In this document: positions 11,159 through 21,709 of the stretch, one piece after another
How the letters are laid out: every line of letters begins with the position of its first letter
How positions within the stretch are numbered: the first letter of the stretch is position 1
NCBI RefSeq assembly: GCF_006716885.1
Contig: NZ_VFPU01000001.1
Location: 2,480,001-2,544,000, forward strand
Direction: 5' to 3'
Length of the DNA: 64,000 nt
From: Ornithinimicrobium humiphilum
GTDB taxonomy: Bacteria; Actinomycetota; Actinomycetes; Actinomycetales; Dermatophilaceae
The notes under the pieces: model-generated
Database searches by the model: none
Seen by the model: only the letters and a program-made list of their open reading frames with translations
What the model was told of the DNA's origin: nothing
Program-made: the position numbers and the translations under genes

Positions 11159-12460
11159 TCAGCGGACCCGGACCCGGCGGCGGGCCAGCAGGTGGCTGGC
11201 GCTGGCGGCCAGCACCGCCCCGCCCCCGACCTCGAGCAGGAGGAGGCCGGCCATGAGCAGCGGGGCGACGCCGACGGTGCCCAGCAGGCCGGGCGTCAGT
11301 CCGCCCGTGGCCAGCCAGCCCAGCAGCAGACCGGTCGCGGCGACCAGGAGCGAGCCCAGGAGGGCGATCTGCGTCTTGGTCCACCAGGTGGACAGCCGCG
11401 AGGCCGCACGGGCGGCCCGGTGGCCCAGCCAGCATCCCGCGAGGACGGGCACGAGCACGCCGCCCCACAGGAGGGGCGGCAGCGTGCCGGGCTCCGGCAG
11501 GGCTCCGAGCACGGGTAGGAGGGGGAGGTCGCCGGCGCTGGAGGAGGACCAGCCCACGTGGACGGTCCCGACCGTGACGCCGGCCCCCGTCAGCCACCCG
11601 AGGGCCCACACCATGAGGTTGGGCAGCGCGAGCAGCTGGCCGAGGGTGAGCACGGAGGTGCCCACCACCCCGGCGTCGAGGGCGCCGTAGAGGGTGAGGA
11701 CGCGCTCCCAGCGGACGAGCAGCAGCCCGAGGACGAGGAGCAGGGTGGCGGCCGTCAGCCCGACCAGGGCCTCGCCCGCGGCGGGCAGCGCCCGGCGCAG
11801 CAGCACGGGGGTGCGCGCCTCCACCCAGCGCAGCCCGCCGGAGACGGCGGGGTGCTGCTCGCGCCGGTGCTCGGCCCACCACACCAGGACGACGGCGACC
11901 AGCGGCACGAGCACCGCCCCCGTCACCAGGCTGGGGAGGAAGACCGGCGCGAGGCCGAAGCTGGTGGCGTGGCCGACGACCAGCCCCGCGACGAGGTAGC
12001 CGAGCACGAAGGCCGAGGCGTCGGACCCGCCCAGGGCGTGCCACGCGGCACGCCAGCCGCCGATGACGGGCACCCGGGCGAACATCTCGTCCCGGTTGAG
12101 GACCACCTGCCGCGCGGCCCACCAGCAGATGAGCAGCGGCAGCGCCGTGAGCAGGAGCGGGGCCAGCACGACGTCGGCGTCAGGGGTGCGGATCTCGGCG
12201 CGGTGCGCCAGCGCCCAGACGTCGACCGCCGCACCCAGCGTCTGCCAGAAGCCCGCCGTGCTGCGCTCGTCGGCGATCCAGGCCACCACCGTGGGCAGGG
12301 CCACGGCCACCACGCCCAGGAGGACGCAGACCACGCCGGCGAGCGCGGCGACCGCGAGCTCCGCCACGCGGGCGAGGGTCAGGGACGACAGGGAGGACCG
12401 CCCGGGCTGCGGGGCGGCGCTCCCCCCGGGAGCCGGCTCGGTTCGCTGCAGCAAGGTCAT
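11159..12460 (-). CDS. DUF6350 / PerM-like multi-pass membrane protein
   Basis: 433 aa with about nine to ten hydrophobic helices, beginning after a polar 25-residue N-terminus (first helix about 31-58). Family is inferred from its position between sucCD and purN, the place of perM (Rv0955) in Mycobacterium, where the product is described as supporting divisome stability. No catalytic motif is visible. The ATG at 12460 has AGCAAGG upstream. Codon use and composition look like the neighbours. Confidence 0.75.
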   Translation of the reverse strand: MTLLQRTEPAPGGSAAPQPGRSSLSSLTLARVAELAVAALAGVVCVLLGVVAVALPTVVAWIADERSTAGFWQTLGAAVDVWALAHRAEIRTPDADVVLAPLLLTALPLLICWWAARQVVLNRDEMFARVPVIGGWRAAWHALGGSDASAFVLGYLVAGLVVGHATSFGLAPVFLPSLVTGAVLVPLVAVVLVWWAEHRREQHPAVSGGLRWVEARTPVLLRRALPAAGEALVGLTAATLLLVLGLLLVRWERVLTLYGALDAGVVGTSVLTLGQLLALPNLMVWALGWLTGAGVTVGTVHVGWSSSSAGDLPLLPVLGALPEPGTLPPLLWGGVLVPVLAGCWLGHRAARAASRLSTWWTKTQIALLGSLLVAATGLLLGWLATGGLTPGLLGTVGVAPLLMAGLLLLEVGGGAVLAASASHLLARRRVRVR

Positions 12461-12515
12461 GACCGTCCCATGGTCACCCGGCCTCGCCCGGCGTCCCGGG
12501 AGGCGCGCCGGACGC

Positions 12516-12557
12516 GCCGACGGGCGGCACCCGCGGTCGCGGGTGCCGCCCGTCGGC
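12516..12557 (-). terminator. Terminator after sucD
   Basis: Perfect 19-bp stem (12516-12534 with 12539-12557) and a 4-nt loop, 18 bases beyond the sucD stop. It separates sucCD from the PerM-like gene. Confidence 0.85.
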
Positions 12558-12575
12558 GACGTGCGTCGTGCGCGC

Positions 12576-13466
12576 TCAGCCGAGCGAGGCGATGACCTGA
12601 CGCATGAGCTCGGCGGTCTCGGACGGGGTCTTGCCGACCTTGACGCCGGCGGCCTCGAGGGCCTCCTTCTTGGCGGCCGCGGTGCCCGAGGAGCCGGAGA
12701 CGATGGCGCCGGCGTGGCCCATGGTCTTGCCCTCGGGGGCGGTGAAGCCCGCGACGTAACCGACGACCGGCTTGGTCACGTGCTCCTTGATGTAGGCCGC
12801 GGCCCGCTCCTCGGCGTCGCCGCCGATCTCGCCGATCATGACGATCGCGTCGGTCTCGGGGTCGTCCTGGAACGCCTGGAGGCAGTCGATGTGCGTGGTG
12901 CCGATGATCGGGTCACCACCGATGCCGACGGCGGTGGAGAAGCCGATCTCGCGCAGCTCGTACATCATCTGGTAGGTCAGCGTGCCGGACTTGGACACCA
13001 GGCCGATGCGGCCGGGGCCGGCGATGTCGGCCGGGATGATGCCGGCGTTGGACTTGCCGGGGCTGATGAGGCCGGGGCAGTTCGGGCCGACGATGCGGGT
13101 CGTGCCCTTGTCGCGGGCGTAGGCCCAGAACTCGGCGGTGTCGCGCACCGCGATGCCCTCGGTGATCACCACGAGGAGCGGGATCTGGGCGTCGACCGCC
13201 TCGATCACCGCGTCCTTGGCGAACTTCGGCGGGACGAAGACGACCGACACGTTCGCGCCGGTGGCCTCCATCGCCTCGGCCACGGAGCCGAAGACGGGGA
13301 CGGACGCGCCGCCCTCGAACTCGACCTGCTGGCCCGCCTTGCGGGGGTTGACACCGCCGACCACCTGGGTGCCGGAGGTGAGCATCCGCTGGGTGTGCTT
13401 CATACCCTCGGAGCCGGTCATGCCCTGGACGATGACCTTGGAGCTGTCGTCGAGGAAGATTGCCAT
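12576..13466 (-). CDS. sucD: Succinyl-CoA synthetase alpha subunit
   Basis: 296 aa. CoA-binding Rossmann domain (about 5-125) with GMTGSEG and the [10 protein letters not shown] stretch, then the ligase domain. The phosphohistidine is in [15 protein letters not shown] (about 245). Works with SucC to make ATP or GTP from succinyl-CoA in the TCA cycle. It lies 38 bases after sucC. Confidence 0.97.
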   Translation of the reverse strand: MAIFLDDSSKVIVQGMTGSEGMKHTQRMLTSGTQVVGGVNPRKAGQQVEFEGGASVPVFGSVAEAMEATGANVSVVFVPPKFAKDAVIEAVDAQIPLLVVITEGIAVRDTAEFWAYARDKGTTRIVGPNCPGLISPGKSNAGIIPADIAGPGRIGLVSKSGTLTYQMMYELREIGFSTAVGIGGDPIIGTTHIDCLQAFQDDPETDAIVMIGEIGGDAEERAAAYIKEHVTKPVVGYVAGFTAPEGKTMGHAGAIVSGSSGTAAAKKEALEAAGVKVGKTPSETAELMRQVIASLG

Positions 13467-13504
13467 AGGAGTCTCTAGTCCTTCGTTCGGTCTCGTCGGG
13501 GGGC

Positions 13505-14686
13505 TTACTTGGCGGCCAGCTCGGCGGCCTTGCGGGCGGCGCCGTCCATGGTCTCCTCGATGGTGACGAGGGGGTGGTTGGCCTCGGCGAGGATCCGTCG
13601 GCCCTCCTCCACGTTGTTGCCGTCCAGGCGGACGACCAGCGGCTTGGTGGCGTCGTCGCCCAGGATGTCCAGCGCCGCGACGATGCCGTTGGCGACCGCG
13701 TCGCAGGCGGTGATGCCGCCGAAGACGTTGACGAAGACCGACTTCACCTGGCTGTCGCCGAGGATGACGTGCAGGCCGTTGGCCATGACCTCGGCCGAGG
13801 CGCCACCACCGATGTCGAGGAAGTTGGCCGGCTTGGCGACGCCGCCGGTGTAGTCCTCGCCGGCGTAGGCGACGACGTCGAGGGTGGACATGACCAGACC
13901 CGCGCCGTTGCCGATGATGCCGACGTTGCCGTCGAGCTTGACGTAGTTGAGACCGAGCTCCTTGGCCTGCGCCTCGAGCGGGTCGGTGGCGGCCTTATCC
14001 TCGAGCTCGGCGTGGTCCGGGTGGCGGAAGTCGGCGTTGCCGTCGAGGGTGACCTTGCCGTCGAGCGCGACGATCTCGCCGTCCTCGGTCTTGACGAGGG
14101 GGTTGACCTCGACCAGCGTGGCGTCCTCGTCGCGGTAGACCTGCCACAGCTTCTGCAGGACCGGGACGATCTTGGCGGCGGTCTCGGTGTCGAAGCCGGC
14201 CTGCTCCACGATCTGCCGGGCCTTGGCCTCGTCGATGCCGGTGTTGGCGTCGACCTCGACGCGGGCGAGGGCCTCGGGGCGCTCCACGGCGAGCTGCTCG
14301 ATCTCCATGCCGCCCTCCTTGGAGCACATGGCCAGCAGCGAGCGGTTGGCGCGGTCGAGCAGCACGGAGAAGTAGTACTCCTCGGCGATCCTGGCACCCT
14401 GGGCGATCATCACGCGGCCCACGGTGTGGCCCTTGATGTCCATGCCGAGGATGGCGGCGGCGTGCTGCTCGGCCTCCTCGGGGCTCTTGGCGACCTTGAC
14501 GCCGCCGGCCTTGCCACGGCCACCCGTCTTCACCTGCGCCTTGACGACGGTGACGCCGCCCGAGAGCTCGCCGATCCGCTCGGCGGCCGCACGCGCCTCC
14601 TCCGGGGTGTCGGCGGTGGCGCCGGCCAGCACGGGGACGCCGTGCTTCTCGAACATGTCACGCGCTTGGTACTCGAACAGGTCCAC
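13505..14686 (-). CDS. sucC: Succinyl-CoA synthetase beta subunit
   Basis: 393 aa. ATP-grasp domain (about 1-240) opening [18 protein letters not shown] and including [17 protein letters not shown], with the C-terminal ligase domain containing [12 protein letters not shown] and VNVFGGI. The start is GTG. Partner of the downstream sucD. The enzyme would receive succinyl-CoA both from the TCA cycle and from the split mutase whose B12 subunit lies upstream. Confidence 0.97.
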   Translation of the reverse strand: MDLFEYQARDMFEKHGVPVLAGATADTPEEARAAAERIGELSGGVTVVKAQVKTGGRGKAGGVKVAKSPEEAEQHAAAILGMDIKGHTVGRVMIAQGARIAEEYYFSVLLDRANRSLLAMCSKEGGMEIEQLAVERPEALARVEVDANTGIDEAKARQIVEQAGFDTETAAKIVPVLQKLWQVYRDEDATLVEVNPLVKTEDGEIVALDGKVTLDGNADFRHPDHAELEDKAATDPLEAQAKELGLNYVKLDGNVGIIGNGAGLVMSTLDVVAYAGEDYTGGVAKPANFLDIGGGASAEVMANGLHVILGDSQVKSVFVNVFGGITACDAVANGIVAALDILGDDATKPLVVRLDGNNVEEGRRILAEANHPLVTIEETMDGAARKAAELAAK

Positions 14687-14782
14687 GTGTCAGTTTCCCA
14701 TCGTGTTGTGGTGAGGTGAGGTGGCGAAAGGTGGCCCGGACGCCGACGTCCGGCCCGGCCTGGGGCCGGACCGGACGGAGGG

Positions 14783-15190
14783 TCAGTCTGTGTCGCGCCC
14801 GAGGTGCTCGTGCACCCAGGCGGTGATGTCGCTCGTGCTCGTCCCGGGGGTGAACACCTCGGCGACGCCCATCTCCTTGAGGAGCGGGATGTCGTCGGCC
14901 GGGATGATCCCCCCGCCGAAGACGACCACGTCGCTCGCGTCGTTCTCGGCGAGCAGGTCCACGACCCGCTTGAAGAGCGTCAGGTGCGCCCCCGAGAGGA
15001 CCGAGAGGCCGACGGCGTCGGCATCCTCGGCGATGGCGGCGGCCACGATCTGCTCGGGGGTCTGGTGGAGGCCGGTGTAGATCACCTCGACGCCGGCGTC
15101 GCGCAGGGCGCGCGCCACCACCTTCGCTCCCCGGTCGTGGCCGTCCAGGCCGGGCTTGGCCACGACGACCCGCAGCGGTGAAGAGGACAT
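14783..15190 (-). CDS. Cobalamin-binding small subunit of an acyl-CoA mutase
   Basis: 135 aa, the size of stand-alone B12 subunits (IcmB/HcmB type). The Dx(H)xxG cobalamin motif LDGHDRG near residue 15 carries the His that ligates cobalt. [10 protein letters not shown] and VVFGGGIIP (about 75-105) form the rest of the B12 fold. It should pair with a large subunit such as that at 67-1650, 13 kb away. In Streptomyces I recall icmB also sitting apart from its partner and close to sucCD and pcrA. It lies 96 bases upstream of sucC on the same strand. Confidence 0.9.
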   Translation of the reverse strand: MSSSPLRVVVAKPGLDGHDRGAKVVARALRDAGVEVIYTGLHQTPEQIVAAAIAEDADAVGLSVLSGAHLTLFKRVVDLLAENDASDVVVFGGGIIPADDIPLLKEMGVAEVFTPGTSTSDITAWVHEHLGRDTD

Positions 15191-15255
15191 GGCTCCGAGA
15201 ATATCGCAGCCCGCGGACCCGTCCTGCCCGCGGTCCCCGGCTCCCTCCCGGCCGG

Positions 15256-17769
15256 CTACAGCTTGACCAGGGGGGCGACACGGACGAGCAGCCGCTTGAC
15301 CCCGGCCTCGCCGAAGTCGACGTGCGCCATCGTGTGCTTGCCCGTGCCCTCCACGCGCACGACGGTGCCCAGACCGAAGGAGTCGTGGCTGACGCGGTCG
15401 CCGGCCGACAGGGCCTCGAGCTCGGCGTCCTCGGCCTCCGAGCGCTGCCGCCGGGGCGCGCTGCCCCGCGGGTCGAGGCGCACCACCTCGGGGCGCCCGC
15501 CGGTGGCTCCGCCACGACCCCGGCCGCCGTAGCCGCCGCCCCAGCCCAGGCCCTCCGCCGCCGAGCGGCGCCCGCCGAAGCTGGACCGGTCGGCATCGGT
15601 GCGCTCCCAGGTGACCAGCTCGTCGGGGATCTCGTCGAGGAAGCGCGAGGGCGGGTAGTACTGCGGGGCGCCGAAGGCGGCGCGGCTGGCCGCGCGAGAG
15701 AGGTGGAGCTGCTCCCGGGCACGGGTGATGCCGACGTAGGCCAGCCGGCGCTCCTCCTCCAGCTCCTCGGGGTCGTCGAGGCTGCGCTGGTGCGGAAAGG
15801 TGCCGTCCTCCAGCCCGGTGAGGAAGACGACCGGGAACTCCAGGCCCTTGGCGGTGTGGAGGGTCATGAGGGTGACCACCCCGCTGGCGTCGTCGCCCTC
15901 CGGGATCTCGTCGGCGTCGGCGACCAGCGAGACCTGCTCGAGGAAGTCGACGAGGCCGCCCTCGGGGTAGTTCTCGTCGAACTCGCGCGCCACGGCCACG
16001 AGCTCGGCGAGGTTCTCCACCCGGGTCTCGTCCTGGGGGTCGGAGCTGGCCCGCAGCTCGGCGAGGTAGCCGGTGCGGTCGAGGATGGCCTCGAGCAGGT
16101 CTCCGACGCCGGTCTCGTCGTCGGCGGCCAGGGCCCCCAGCTCCTCCAGCAGAGCGGTGAAGCCCGAGATCGCGGCCACCGACCGGCTGGCGATGGCGGG
16201 GGCGTCCGCGGCCCGGCCGAGCGCCGCGACGAACGGGATGCGCTCGCGCTCGGCGAGCGCGGTCACCGCACCCACCGCCCGGTCGCCGATGCCGCGCTTG
16301 GGGGTGTTGAGGATGCGCCGCAGGTTGACGTCGTCGGCCGGGTTGGCCAGCACGCGCAGGTAGGCCAGGGCGTCCTTGACCTCGCGGCGCTCGTAGAAGC
16401 GGGTGCCGCCGACCACCTTGTAGGGCAGCCCGGTGCGGACCAGCACCTCCTCCAGCGCCCGGGACTGGGCGTTGGTGCGGTAGAAGACCGCCACGTCGCC
16501 GGGGCGCACGCCGCGCTCGTCGGCGAGCTGGTCGATGCGCCGGGCGACGAAGGAGGCCTCGTCGTGCTCGCTGTCGGCCACGTAGCCGATGATCGCGGGC
16601 CCCTCCCCCGCGTCGGTCCACAGGTTCTTGTCGCGGCGCCGGGGGTTGCGGGCGATGACGGCGTTGGCGGCGCGCAGGATCGTGGCGGTGCTGCGGTAGT
16701 TCTGCTCCAGCAGGATGGTCCGCGCGTCGGGGTAGTCCTCCTCGAACTCCACGATGTTGCGGATCGTCGCGCCCCGGAAGGCGTAGATCGACTGGTCGGC
16801 GTCGCCGACGACGCAGAGCTCGGCCGGCGGGAGCGCGCGGTCGCCGCCGTCGACGATGTCGCCCTCGTGCCCGACGAGCTCGCGGACGAGGACGTACTGG
16901 GCGTGGTTGGTGTCCTGGTACTCGTCGACCATGACGTGCCGGAACCGTCGGCGGTAGTGCTCGCGCACGTCCGGGAACGCCTGGAGCAGGTGGACGGTCG
17001 TGGAGATGATGTCGTCGAAGTCGAGGGCGTTGGCGGCGCGCAGCCGGCGCTGGTAGAGCGTGTAGGCCTCGGCGACCTTCTGCTCGTAGGCGTTGCTGCC
17101 GACGCGGGCGGCGAAGGTCTCCTCGTCGACGAGCTCGTTCTTGGCCGCCGACACCTTGGCCAGGAAGGCCCGCGCCGGATAGCGCTTCGGGTCCAGGTCG
17201 AGGTCCCGGATCACCATGCCCATGAGGCGCTGGCTGTCGGCGGCGTCGTAGATGGAGAACGACGAGCGCAGCCCGGCCGTCTGCGCCTCGCGGCGCAGGA
17301 TCCGCACGCAGGCGGAGTGGAAGGTGGACACCCACATCGCCGCGGCGCGCGGCCCGACGAGCGCCGCGACGCGCTCGCGCATCTCGGCCGCGGCCTTGTT
17401 GGTGAAGGTGATCGCCAGGATCTGCCCGGGGTGCACGTGGCGCTCGGCCAGCAGGTAGGCGATGCGGTGCGTGAGCACCCGCGTCTTGCCCGAGCCGGCT
17501 CCCGCGACGATGAGCAGCGGGCTGCCCTCGTGGACGACCGCCTCGCGCTGGGGCCCGTTGAGCCCGGCGAGCAGCTCGGCCACGTCGGGGCCGCGGGACC
17601 CGGCGGCGCGCCCGCTCCCCCGCGCCGGCGGCTCCTGCCCCTCGGCCAGCGCCCAGGCGGGCACGCCCCGCTCGTCGACCGCCTCGTCGGGGTGACCGCT
17701 GGCCTGGGCAGCCGTCATCGAGGGCATCGGGAGGTCGAAGGAGAGGTGGTCGAAGAGGCTGCTCATCAC
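15256..17769 (-). CDS. pcrA: ATP-dependent DNA helicase PcrA/UvrD
   Basis: 837 aa SF1A 3'-5' helicase for repair and replication. Walker A is [17 protein letters not shown] (about 70), Walker B/Q region [13 protein letters not shown], motif IV-VI include [24 protein letters not shown] and [11 protein letters not shown]. The C-terminal about 45 residues form the Tudor-like RNA-polymerase-binding tail of PcrA ([13 protein letters not shown]...). An unusual insertion of about ten residues with [12 protein letters not shown] precedes motif III. Start at GTG 17769 or the next codon ATG 17766, both with GGGAGG upstream. Confidence 0.95.
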   Translation of the reverse strand: MMSSLFDHLSFDLPMPSMTAAQASGHPDEAVDERGVPAWALAEGQEPPARGSGRAAGSRGPDVAELLAGLNGPQREAVVHEGSPLLIVAGAGSGKTRVLTHRIAYLLAERHVHPGQILAITFTNKAAAEMRERVAALVGPRAAAMWVSTFHSACVRILRREAQTAGLRSSFSIYDAADSQRLMGMVIRDLDLDPKRYPARAFLAKVSAAKNELVDEETFAARVGSNAYEQKVAEAYTLYQRRLRAANALDFDDIISTTVHLLQAFPDVREHYRRRFRHVMVDEYQDTNHAQYVLVRELVGHEGDIVDGGDRALPPAELCVVGDADQSIYAFRGATIRNIVEFEEDYPDARTILLEQNYRSTATILRAANAVIARNPRRRDKNLWTDAGEGPAIIGYVADSEHDEASFVARRIDQLADERGVRPGDVAVFYRTNAQSRALEEVLVRTGLPYKVVGGTRFYERREVKDALAYLRVLANPADDVNLRRILNTPKRGIGDRAVGAVTALAERERIPFVAALGRAADAPAIASRSVAAISGFTALLEELGALAADDETGVGDLLEAILDRTGYLAELRASSDPQDETRVENLAELVAVAREFDENYPEGGLVDFLEQVSLVADADEIPEGDDASGVVTLMTLHTAKGLEFPVVFLTGLEDGTFPHQRSLDDPEELEEERRLAYVGITRAREQLHLSRAASRAAFGAPQYYPPSRFLDEIPDELVTWERTDADRSSFGGRRSAAEGLGWGGGYGGRGRGGATGGRPEVVRLDPRGSAPRRQRSEAEDAELEALSAGDRVSHDSFGLGTVVRVEGTGKHTMAHVDFGEAGVKRLLVRVAPLVKL

Positions 17770-17826
17770 CTCCCATCCTAGGCGGGCGCGCCGACGCCCC
17801 TGGTGCGCGCCGACGCGAGCGCCGCC

Positions 17827-17832
17827 TACGCT
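17827..17832 (+). promoter_or_regulatory. -10 element (TACGCT) before a leaderless uORF
   Basis: TACGCT, then 6 nt, then GTG at 17839. The same spacing marks several other genes in the window as leaderless. Confidence 0.5.
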
Positions 17833-17838
17833 GGGGCC

Positions 17839-17877
17839 GTGACCTCTCGTCCTCCCGCCCGGGGTGAGCGCCCGTGA
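17839..17877 (+). CDS. Possible 12-codon leaderless upstream ORF
   Basis: GTG at 17839 opens a 12-codon frame rich in Pro and Arg, directly placed for leaderless initiation. Its TGA overlaps the GTG start of the following membrane gene (GTGA), which would couple their translation. It may be a leader peptide, or may only allow ribosomes to reach the next start. No homology is known to me. Confidence 0.35.
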   Translation: MTSRPPARGERP

Positions 17878-18272
17878 CCGGTGGCTCCTCGGCCTACCTC
17901 GACCCGCCCACCGTCGCCATCCTGGTGGGCGGTCTCGCGCTCGCCCTCCTGTGCCTGGTGAGCGGACTCAACGGCCGCCCGCCGACGCGGCTGACGCTGG
18001 CGCTGACGGTCGTGCTGGAGGCCGGCGTGGTGGCCTACTGCGCCTGGTACCTCGTGCGGCAGCTGTCGGGCGAGTCCCCGGTGGGCCCGGCCTGGGAGCT
18101 GTGGTCCTACCTCCTGACCATCCTGCTGCTGCCCGTCCTGGCGCTGGTCTGGGCCCGTCAGGAGCCGACCCGCTGGAGCACCTTCGTGCTGGCCACGACC
18201 GCCTTCATCGTGGGGGTCATGGGCGCCCGCAGCGCCCAGATCTGGTACGGCGTGGGGCTGATGACGACGTGA
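17874..18272 (+). CDS. Small integral membrane protein, unknown function
   Basis: 132 aa with four hydrophobic helices (about 11-30, 40-61, 79-96, 103-125). No family recognised. The GTG start overlaps the stop of the short upstream ORF; a third frame starting at 17864 is open but has no hydrophobic pattern. It ends overlapping the start of the next gene (GTGA), so it is the first full gene of a three-gene operon with two other membrane proteins. Confidence 0.65.
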   Translation: MTGGSSAYLDPPTVAILVGGLALALLCLVSGLNGRPPTRLTLALTVVLEAGVVAYCAWYLVRQLSGESPVGPAWELWSYLLTILLLPVLALVWARQEPTRWSTFVLATTAFIVGVMGARSAQIWYGVGLMTT

Positions 18273-18706
18273 AGGCCCCCGCCGCCCACGAGGGCGACCG
18301 CAAGCACGGCCCCGGCCGCGTGATCCTGGCCCTCTACCTCGTCTTCGTCATCGGCACCGTCACGCGGTCCGTCGCCCAGATCTCCAGCCGCTGGCACGAG
18401 GCCCCGCTGGCCTACGGGCTGTCCGCCTTCGCCGCCGCGGTCTACGTCGTCATCCTCGTCTCGCTGTCGATGCGCGGACGCACGGCCTGGTGGGTCAGCG
18501 TCGTCGCGCTGCTCGTCGAGCTCGTCGGGGTGGTCGTCGTCGGCACCTGGAGCGTCGTCGCCCCGGAGATGTTCCCGGACGCCACGGTGTGGTCGGTCTA
18601 CGGCAAGGGCTACCTCTTCCTCCCGCTCGTCCTCCCCCTCGCCGGCCTGTGGTGGCTGGTCTCGCCCCGGGGCGCGCGGGCCGGGACCGAGGCCGCGGCC
18701 GGGTGA
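18269..18706 (+). CDS. Small integral membrane protein, unknown function
   Basis: 145 aa with four hydrophobic helices (about 19-37, 50-68, 74-93, 112-133) and polar ends. Not recognised. Both ends overlap neighbours by 4 bases (GTGA), so all three operon members are translationally coupled. It may act with the YbhN-like protein that follows. Confidence 0.7.
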   Translation: MKAPAAHEGDRKHGPGRVILALYLVFVIGTVTRSVAQISSRWHEAPLAYGLSAFAAAVYVVILVSLSMRGRTAWWVSVVALLVELVGVVVVGTWSVVAPEMFPDATVWSVYGKGYLFLPLVLPLAGLWWLVSPRGARAGTEAAAG

Positions 18707-19755
18707 GCGAGACCGCACCCGCCCTCCCCCGGATCGGCCTCCGGGAGGTGCTGCAGTCGGTGGTGGGGCTGGTCCTCGTCGCGCTGCTCATCGCCTACGG
18801 CCTCCCCTACCTGCTCGACACCTCCTGGGCGGCGATCGGGGCGCAGCTGGGGCGCGTGCGCCCCGGCACCGCGCTGCTCATGGCGGCCCTGCTCGTCGCC
18901 GGCCTGTTCTGCTACACCTGGGTCGTCCTCGGCTCGCTGCCCGGGGTGGGGCACGTGCAGGCCCTCAAGATCAACGCGGTGTCGGCGACGATCGCCAACC
19001 TGATCCCGCTGGGTGCCGCCGTGGGGGTGGCGGTCTCGTGGATGATGCTGCGTACCTGGGGCTTCTCCAAGTCCGCGATCTCCAGCTCCTTCCTCGTCAC
19101 CGCGGTCTGGAACGTCCTGGCGCGCGTCCTCCTCCCGGTCGTCGGCTGTCTGGTGCTCGTCGCCGGACCGATCGACGCCCCCCGCGTGGTCATCACGGGC
19201 GCCGCGCTGGCCGGGGCGATCGGCACCGCGGTGGTGGTCGTCTGCGTGGTCATGATCGCCTCCGACCGGGTGGCCGCGGTGGTCGCGCGGGTGCTCCACG
19301 CGGTGCTCTCGCCGTTCAGCCGCAGGATCCGCGAAGGACGTCGCCTGGAGGCGCTCGTGGCCGACCAGCGCGCCCGGGCGGAGTCGGTCGTGCGCACCGG
19401 CTGGCTGCCGATGACGCTGGGCATGCTCGGGCAGTTCGTCCTCCTCTTCGGCCTCTACTGGGTGGCCGCTCGGGTCGTCGGCCTCGACCTGCCGGTGGCC
19501 GAGCTCATCTGCGCCTACACCTTCCGCCAGTTCCTCACCGTCCTCGCCGTCACCCCGGGCGGGCTGGGCGTGACCGAGGTCGGCACCGCCGGCCTGCTGG
19601 TGCTCTTCGGGGCCGACGGCGGTGCCGCGTCCGCGACCGCCCTGCTCTACGCGATCTACGCCCACCTCGTCGTGGTGCCCTTCGGGCTGGCCGCCCTCAC
19701 CGCCTGGTGGACGGGCACCGGCCGGCGCGCCGTCGCGGAGGGCCGCCTGACCTGA
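18703..19755 (+). CDS. YbhN / lysylphosphatidylglycerol-synthase-TM family membrane protein (UPF0104)
   Basis: 350 aa, about eight to nine transmembrane helices. The family signature TPGGLGVTEVG is near residue 288. It corresponds to the flippase-like membrane half of MprF without the aminoacyl-transferase domain, so it could move a lipid or modified lipid but not charge it. Which lipid is unknown. It ends about 55 bases before the GNAT gene. Confidence 0.8.
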   Translation: MSETAPALPRIGLREVLQSVVGLVLVALLIAYGLPYLLDTSWAAIGAQLGRVRPGTALLMAALLVAGLFCYTWVVLGSLPGVGHVQALKINAVSATIANLIPLGAAVGVAVSWMMLRTWGFSKSAISSSFLVTAVWNVLARVLLPVVGCLVLVAGPIDAPRVVITGAALAGAIGTAVVVVCVVMIASDRVAAVVARVLHAVLSPFSRRIREGRRLEALVADQRARAESVVRTGWLPMTLGMLGQFVLLFGLYWVAARVVGLDLPVAELICAYTFRQFLTVLAVTPGGLGVTEVGTAGLLVLFGADGGAASATALLYAIYAHLVVVPFGLAALTAWWTGTGRRAVAEGRLT

Positions 19756-19811
19756 GGGGGCTCTCGAGAACCGGTTGGCCCGGCGGTGGACGGCGACGGA
19801 GACTGTCCGCC

Positions 19812-20906
19812 ATGACGACCCCGGCGGTGGCCCCGCTCTCCGTGACCGACGTCCCCCCGGTCCCGACGGGCACCGACCCCTCCCCCGACATCGTCGCCTG
19901 CGTCGAGATGTGGCGCGCCGCCCACCTCGACCTCCTGGGGCACCTCGACCTCACCGAGTCCCCCGGCACGCTCGCGGCGGGCCTCGCGCAGCAGGAGTAC
20001 GAGGCCAAGCAGCTGCTGCTCGCCCGCGAGGGCGACCGGGTCGTCGGCAGCTGCCTGCTGCGACGCCCACGACGGGAGAGCACCGAGGTGGCCCGCGGCG
20101 GCATGAGCGTGCTGCCCGGCGCCGACCCCTCGGTGGTCCTGCGCGCACTGTGGGAGGCGGCACGACCGGCCCTCGTGGCCGACGGGCGCACCACCGTGCA
20201 GCTGTGGTCGATGAGCCGGGCCGTGCGCCCCCACGCCCCCGACGTCCTGGTGCCGGGCACCGGCGTGGGGGCGGTCGAGCACGACGGCTACGCCGCCACC
20301 CTCCTCGACCTCGGCTTCGTGCTGGAGCAGGTCGAGCGCCACAGCCAGCTCGAGGTCGACGAGGGTCTCGAGCGCGCGGCGGGGCTCGAGCACGAGGTGC
20401 TGCGCCACGCCGACGGGTACGACGTGGTCAGCTGGGCCGGGCCGGCGCCGGACTCCCTCGCCGCCGGGCTCGCGGCCGCCTGCTCGCGGATGTCGACCGA
20501 CGTCCCCATGGGAGCCCTGGAGGTCGACGAGGAGGCCTGGGACGTCGACCGGCTCCGCTACGTCGAGAGCACGCTGGCGGCCCGCGGCATGCTGCGCGTG
20601 ACCACGGTGGCCCTGGAGGGGCGGACCGGTGAGGTCGCCGCATACTCCTGCCTCGACCACCACCCGGGGCTGCCGGAGGTCGCCTGGCAGGAGGACACCC
20701 TCGTGCTGGCCGAGCACCGCGGCCACCGGCTCGGGACCCTGGTGAAGATCGCCAACCTCCGGGCGCTGCGCGAGCACGCGGCCGGCGTCCTGCGCGTCCA
20801 CACCTGGAACGCCGGCGAGAACGCCTGGATGCTGCGGATCAACGAGGCCCTGGGCTTCCGGGAGGCCTCGGCCGAGGCTGCCTGGCAGCTCACCGGGCTG
20901 CACTGA
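19812..20906 (+). CDS. Double-domain GNAT N-acetyltransferase
   Basis: 364 aa. The C-terminal half (about 210-364) has the acetyl-CoA loop HRGHRLGTLVKIANLRAL, followed by TWNAGENAWMLRINEALGF, typical of GNAT enzymes. The N-terminal half (about 20-190) looks like a degenerate second GNAT fold. Members of this architecture (mycothiol-synthase-like) acetylate small molecules; this one has no assigned substrate. It is convergent with gatD, 26 bases apart, where a short GGGCT/AGCCC hairpin lies. Confidence 0.8.
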   Translation: MTTPAVAPLSVTDVPPVPTGTDPSPDIVACVEMWRAAHLDLLGHLDLTESPGTLAAGLAQQEYEAKQLLLAREGDRVVGSCLLRRPRRESTEVARGGMSVLPGADPSVVLRALWEAARPALVADGRTTVQLWSMSRAVRPHAPDVLVPGTGVGAVEHDGYAATLLDLGFVLEQVERHSQLEVDEGLERAAGLEHEVLRHADGYDVVSWAGPAPDSLAAGLAAACSRMSTDVPMGALEVDEEAWDVDRLRYVESTLAARGMLRVTTVALEGRTGEVAAYSCLDHHPGLPEVAWQEDTLVLAEHRGHRLGTLVKIANLRALREHAAGVLRVHTWNAGENAWMLRINEALGFREASAEAAWQLTGLH

Positions 20907-20932
20907 ACGCGGCGCGGTCGGGGGCCGGGCTC

Positions 20933-21709
20933 TCAGCCCAGCAGGCGCCGGACCTGACGCTCGTGCGCCTCGCGGGCGACGGTGTCGTCGACGTCCGCAG
21001 GCGCCCACGTGCCGGTGGCCCGGCGGGCGGCGATCTCGAGCAGCCCGTCGGCCAGCCACGGGTTGGCGGGCAGGACCGGACCGTGGAGGTAGGACCCGAC
21101 CACGTTGTGCGTGCGGGCGCCCTCGGTGCCGTCGGAGCCGTTGTTGCCGTGGCCCTGCCGGACGCGGCCGAAGGGCTGCTGGCCCTCGCCGAGCACGGTG
21201 GAGCCCGAGTGGTTCTCGTAGCCCACGACCGGGCCGAAGTCGGTGTCGAGGACGACCGGGCCGATCATCCGCTTCTCGTTGCCGCGGGTGGTGACGTCGA
21301 GGATGCCCAGGCCGGGCAGCCTGGCGCCCTCGACCGTGACGAAGGCCTCGCCGAAGAGCTGGTACATGCCGCAGATCATGAGCATCGGGACACCGTCGGC
21401 CGCCAGCTCGCGGAGCCGGTCGGCGATCCGGGCCAGGTCCTCCTGGACCCGGGCCTGGCCGCTGTCCTGCCCGCCACCGCCGAGCACGAGGTGCACCTGG
21501 TCGGGCCAGGGCGAGCCGGGGTGGTGGTCGTGGACGACGGGCGAGTAGCCGTGCCAGCGCAGCCGGGCGGCCAGGCAGCGGGTGTTGCCGAGATCGCCGT
21601 AGATGCTCATCTCGCGCGGGTAGAGGTGGACGAGGTGCACCTCGCCCTTGTCGGCCGGGACCTCGGCCAGGGCGGCGACGTCGCCGGGCAGCTGCTGGTC
21701 GGAGCTCAT
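20933..21709 (-). CDS. gatD: Lipid II isoglutaminyl synthase, glutaminase subunit
   Basis: 258 aa, class I glutamine amidotransferase of the CobB/CobQ-like group. The nucleophile Cys is in MLICG-type motif LMICGMYQLFG (about 115), followed by GYENHSG and the catalytic His in SYLHGPVLPANP (about 215). Supplies ammonia to MurT for amidation of D-Glu in the peptidoglycan stem. The start ATG overlaps the murT stop by 4 bases. Confidence 0.92.
   Translation of the reverse strand: MSSDQQLPGDVAALAEVPADKGEVHLVHLYPREMSIYGDLGNTRCLAARLRWHGYSPVVHDHHPGSPWPDQVHLVLGGGGQDSGQARVQEDLARIADRLRELAADGVPMLMICGMYQLFGEAFVTVEGARLPGLGILDVTTRGNEKRMIGPVVLDTDFGPVVGYENHSGSTVLGEGQQPFGRVRQGHGNNGSDGTEGARTHNVVGSYLHGPVLPANPWLADGLLEIAARRATGTWAPADVDDTVAREAHERQVRRLLG

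Noticed and set aside
14701..14782. Possible riboswitch or cobalamin element before sucC, near the B12 subunit gene.
   Set aside because: No B12-box or other conserved core is visible in the 96-base gap.
17864..18706. A 280-codon frame overlapping two membrane genes.
   Set aside because: Its first part is not hydrophobic and carries no motif; the true genes start at 17874 and 18269.
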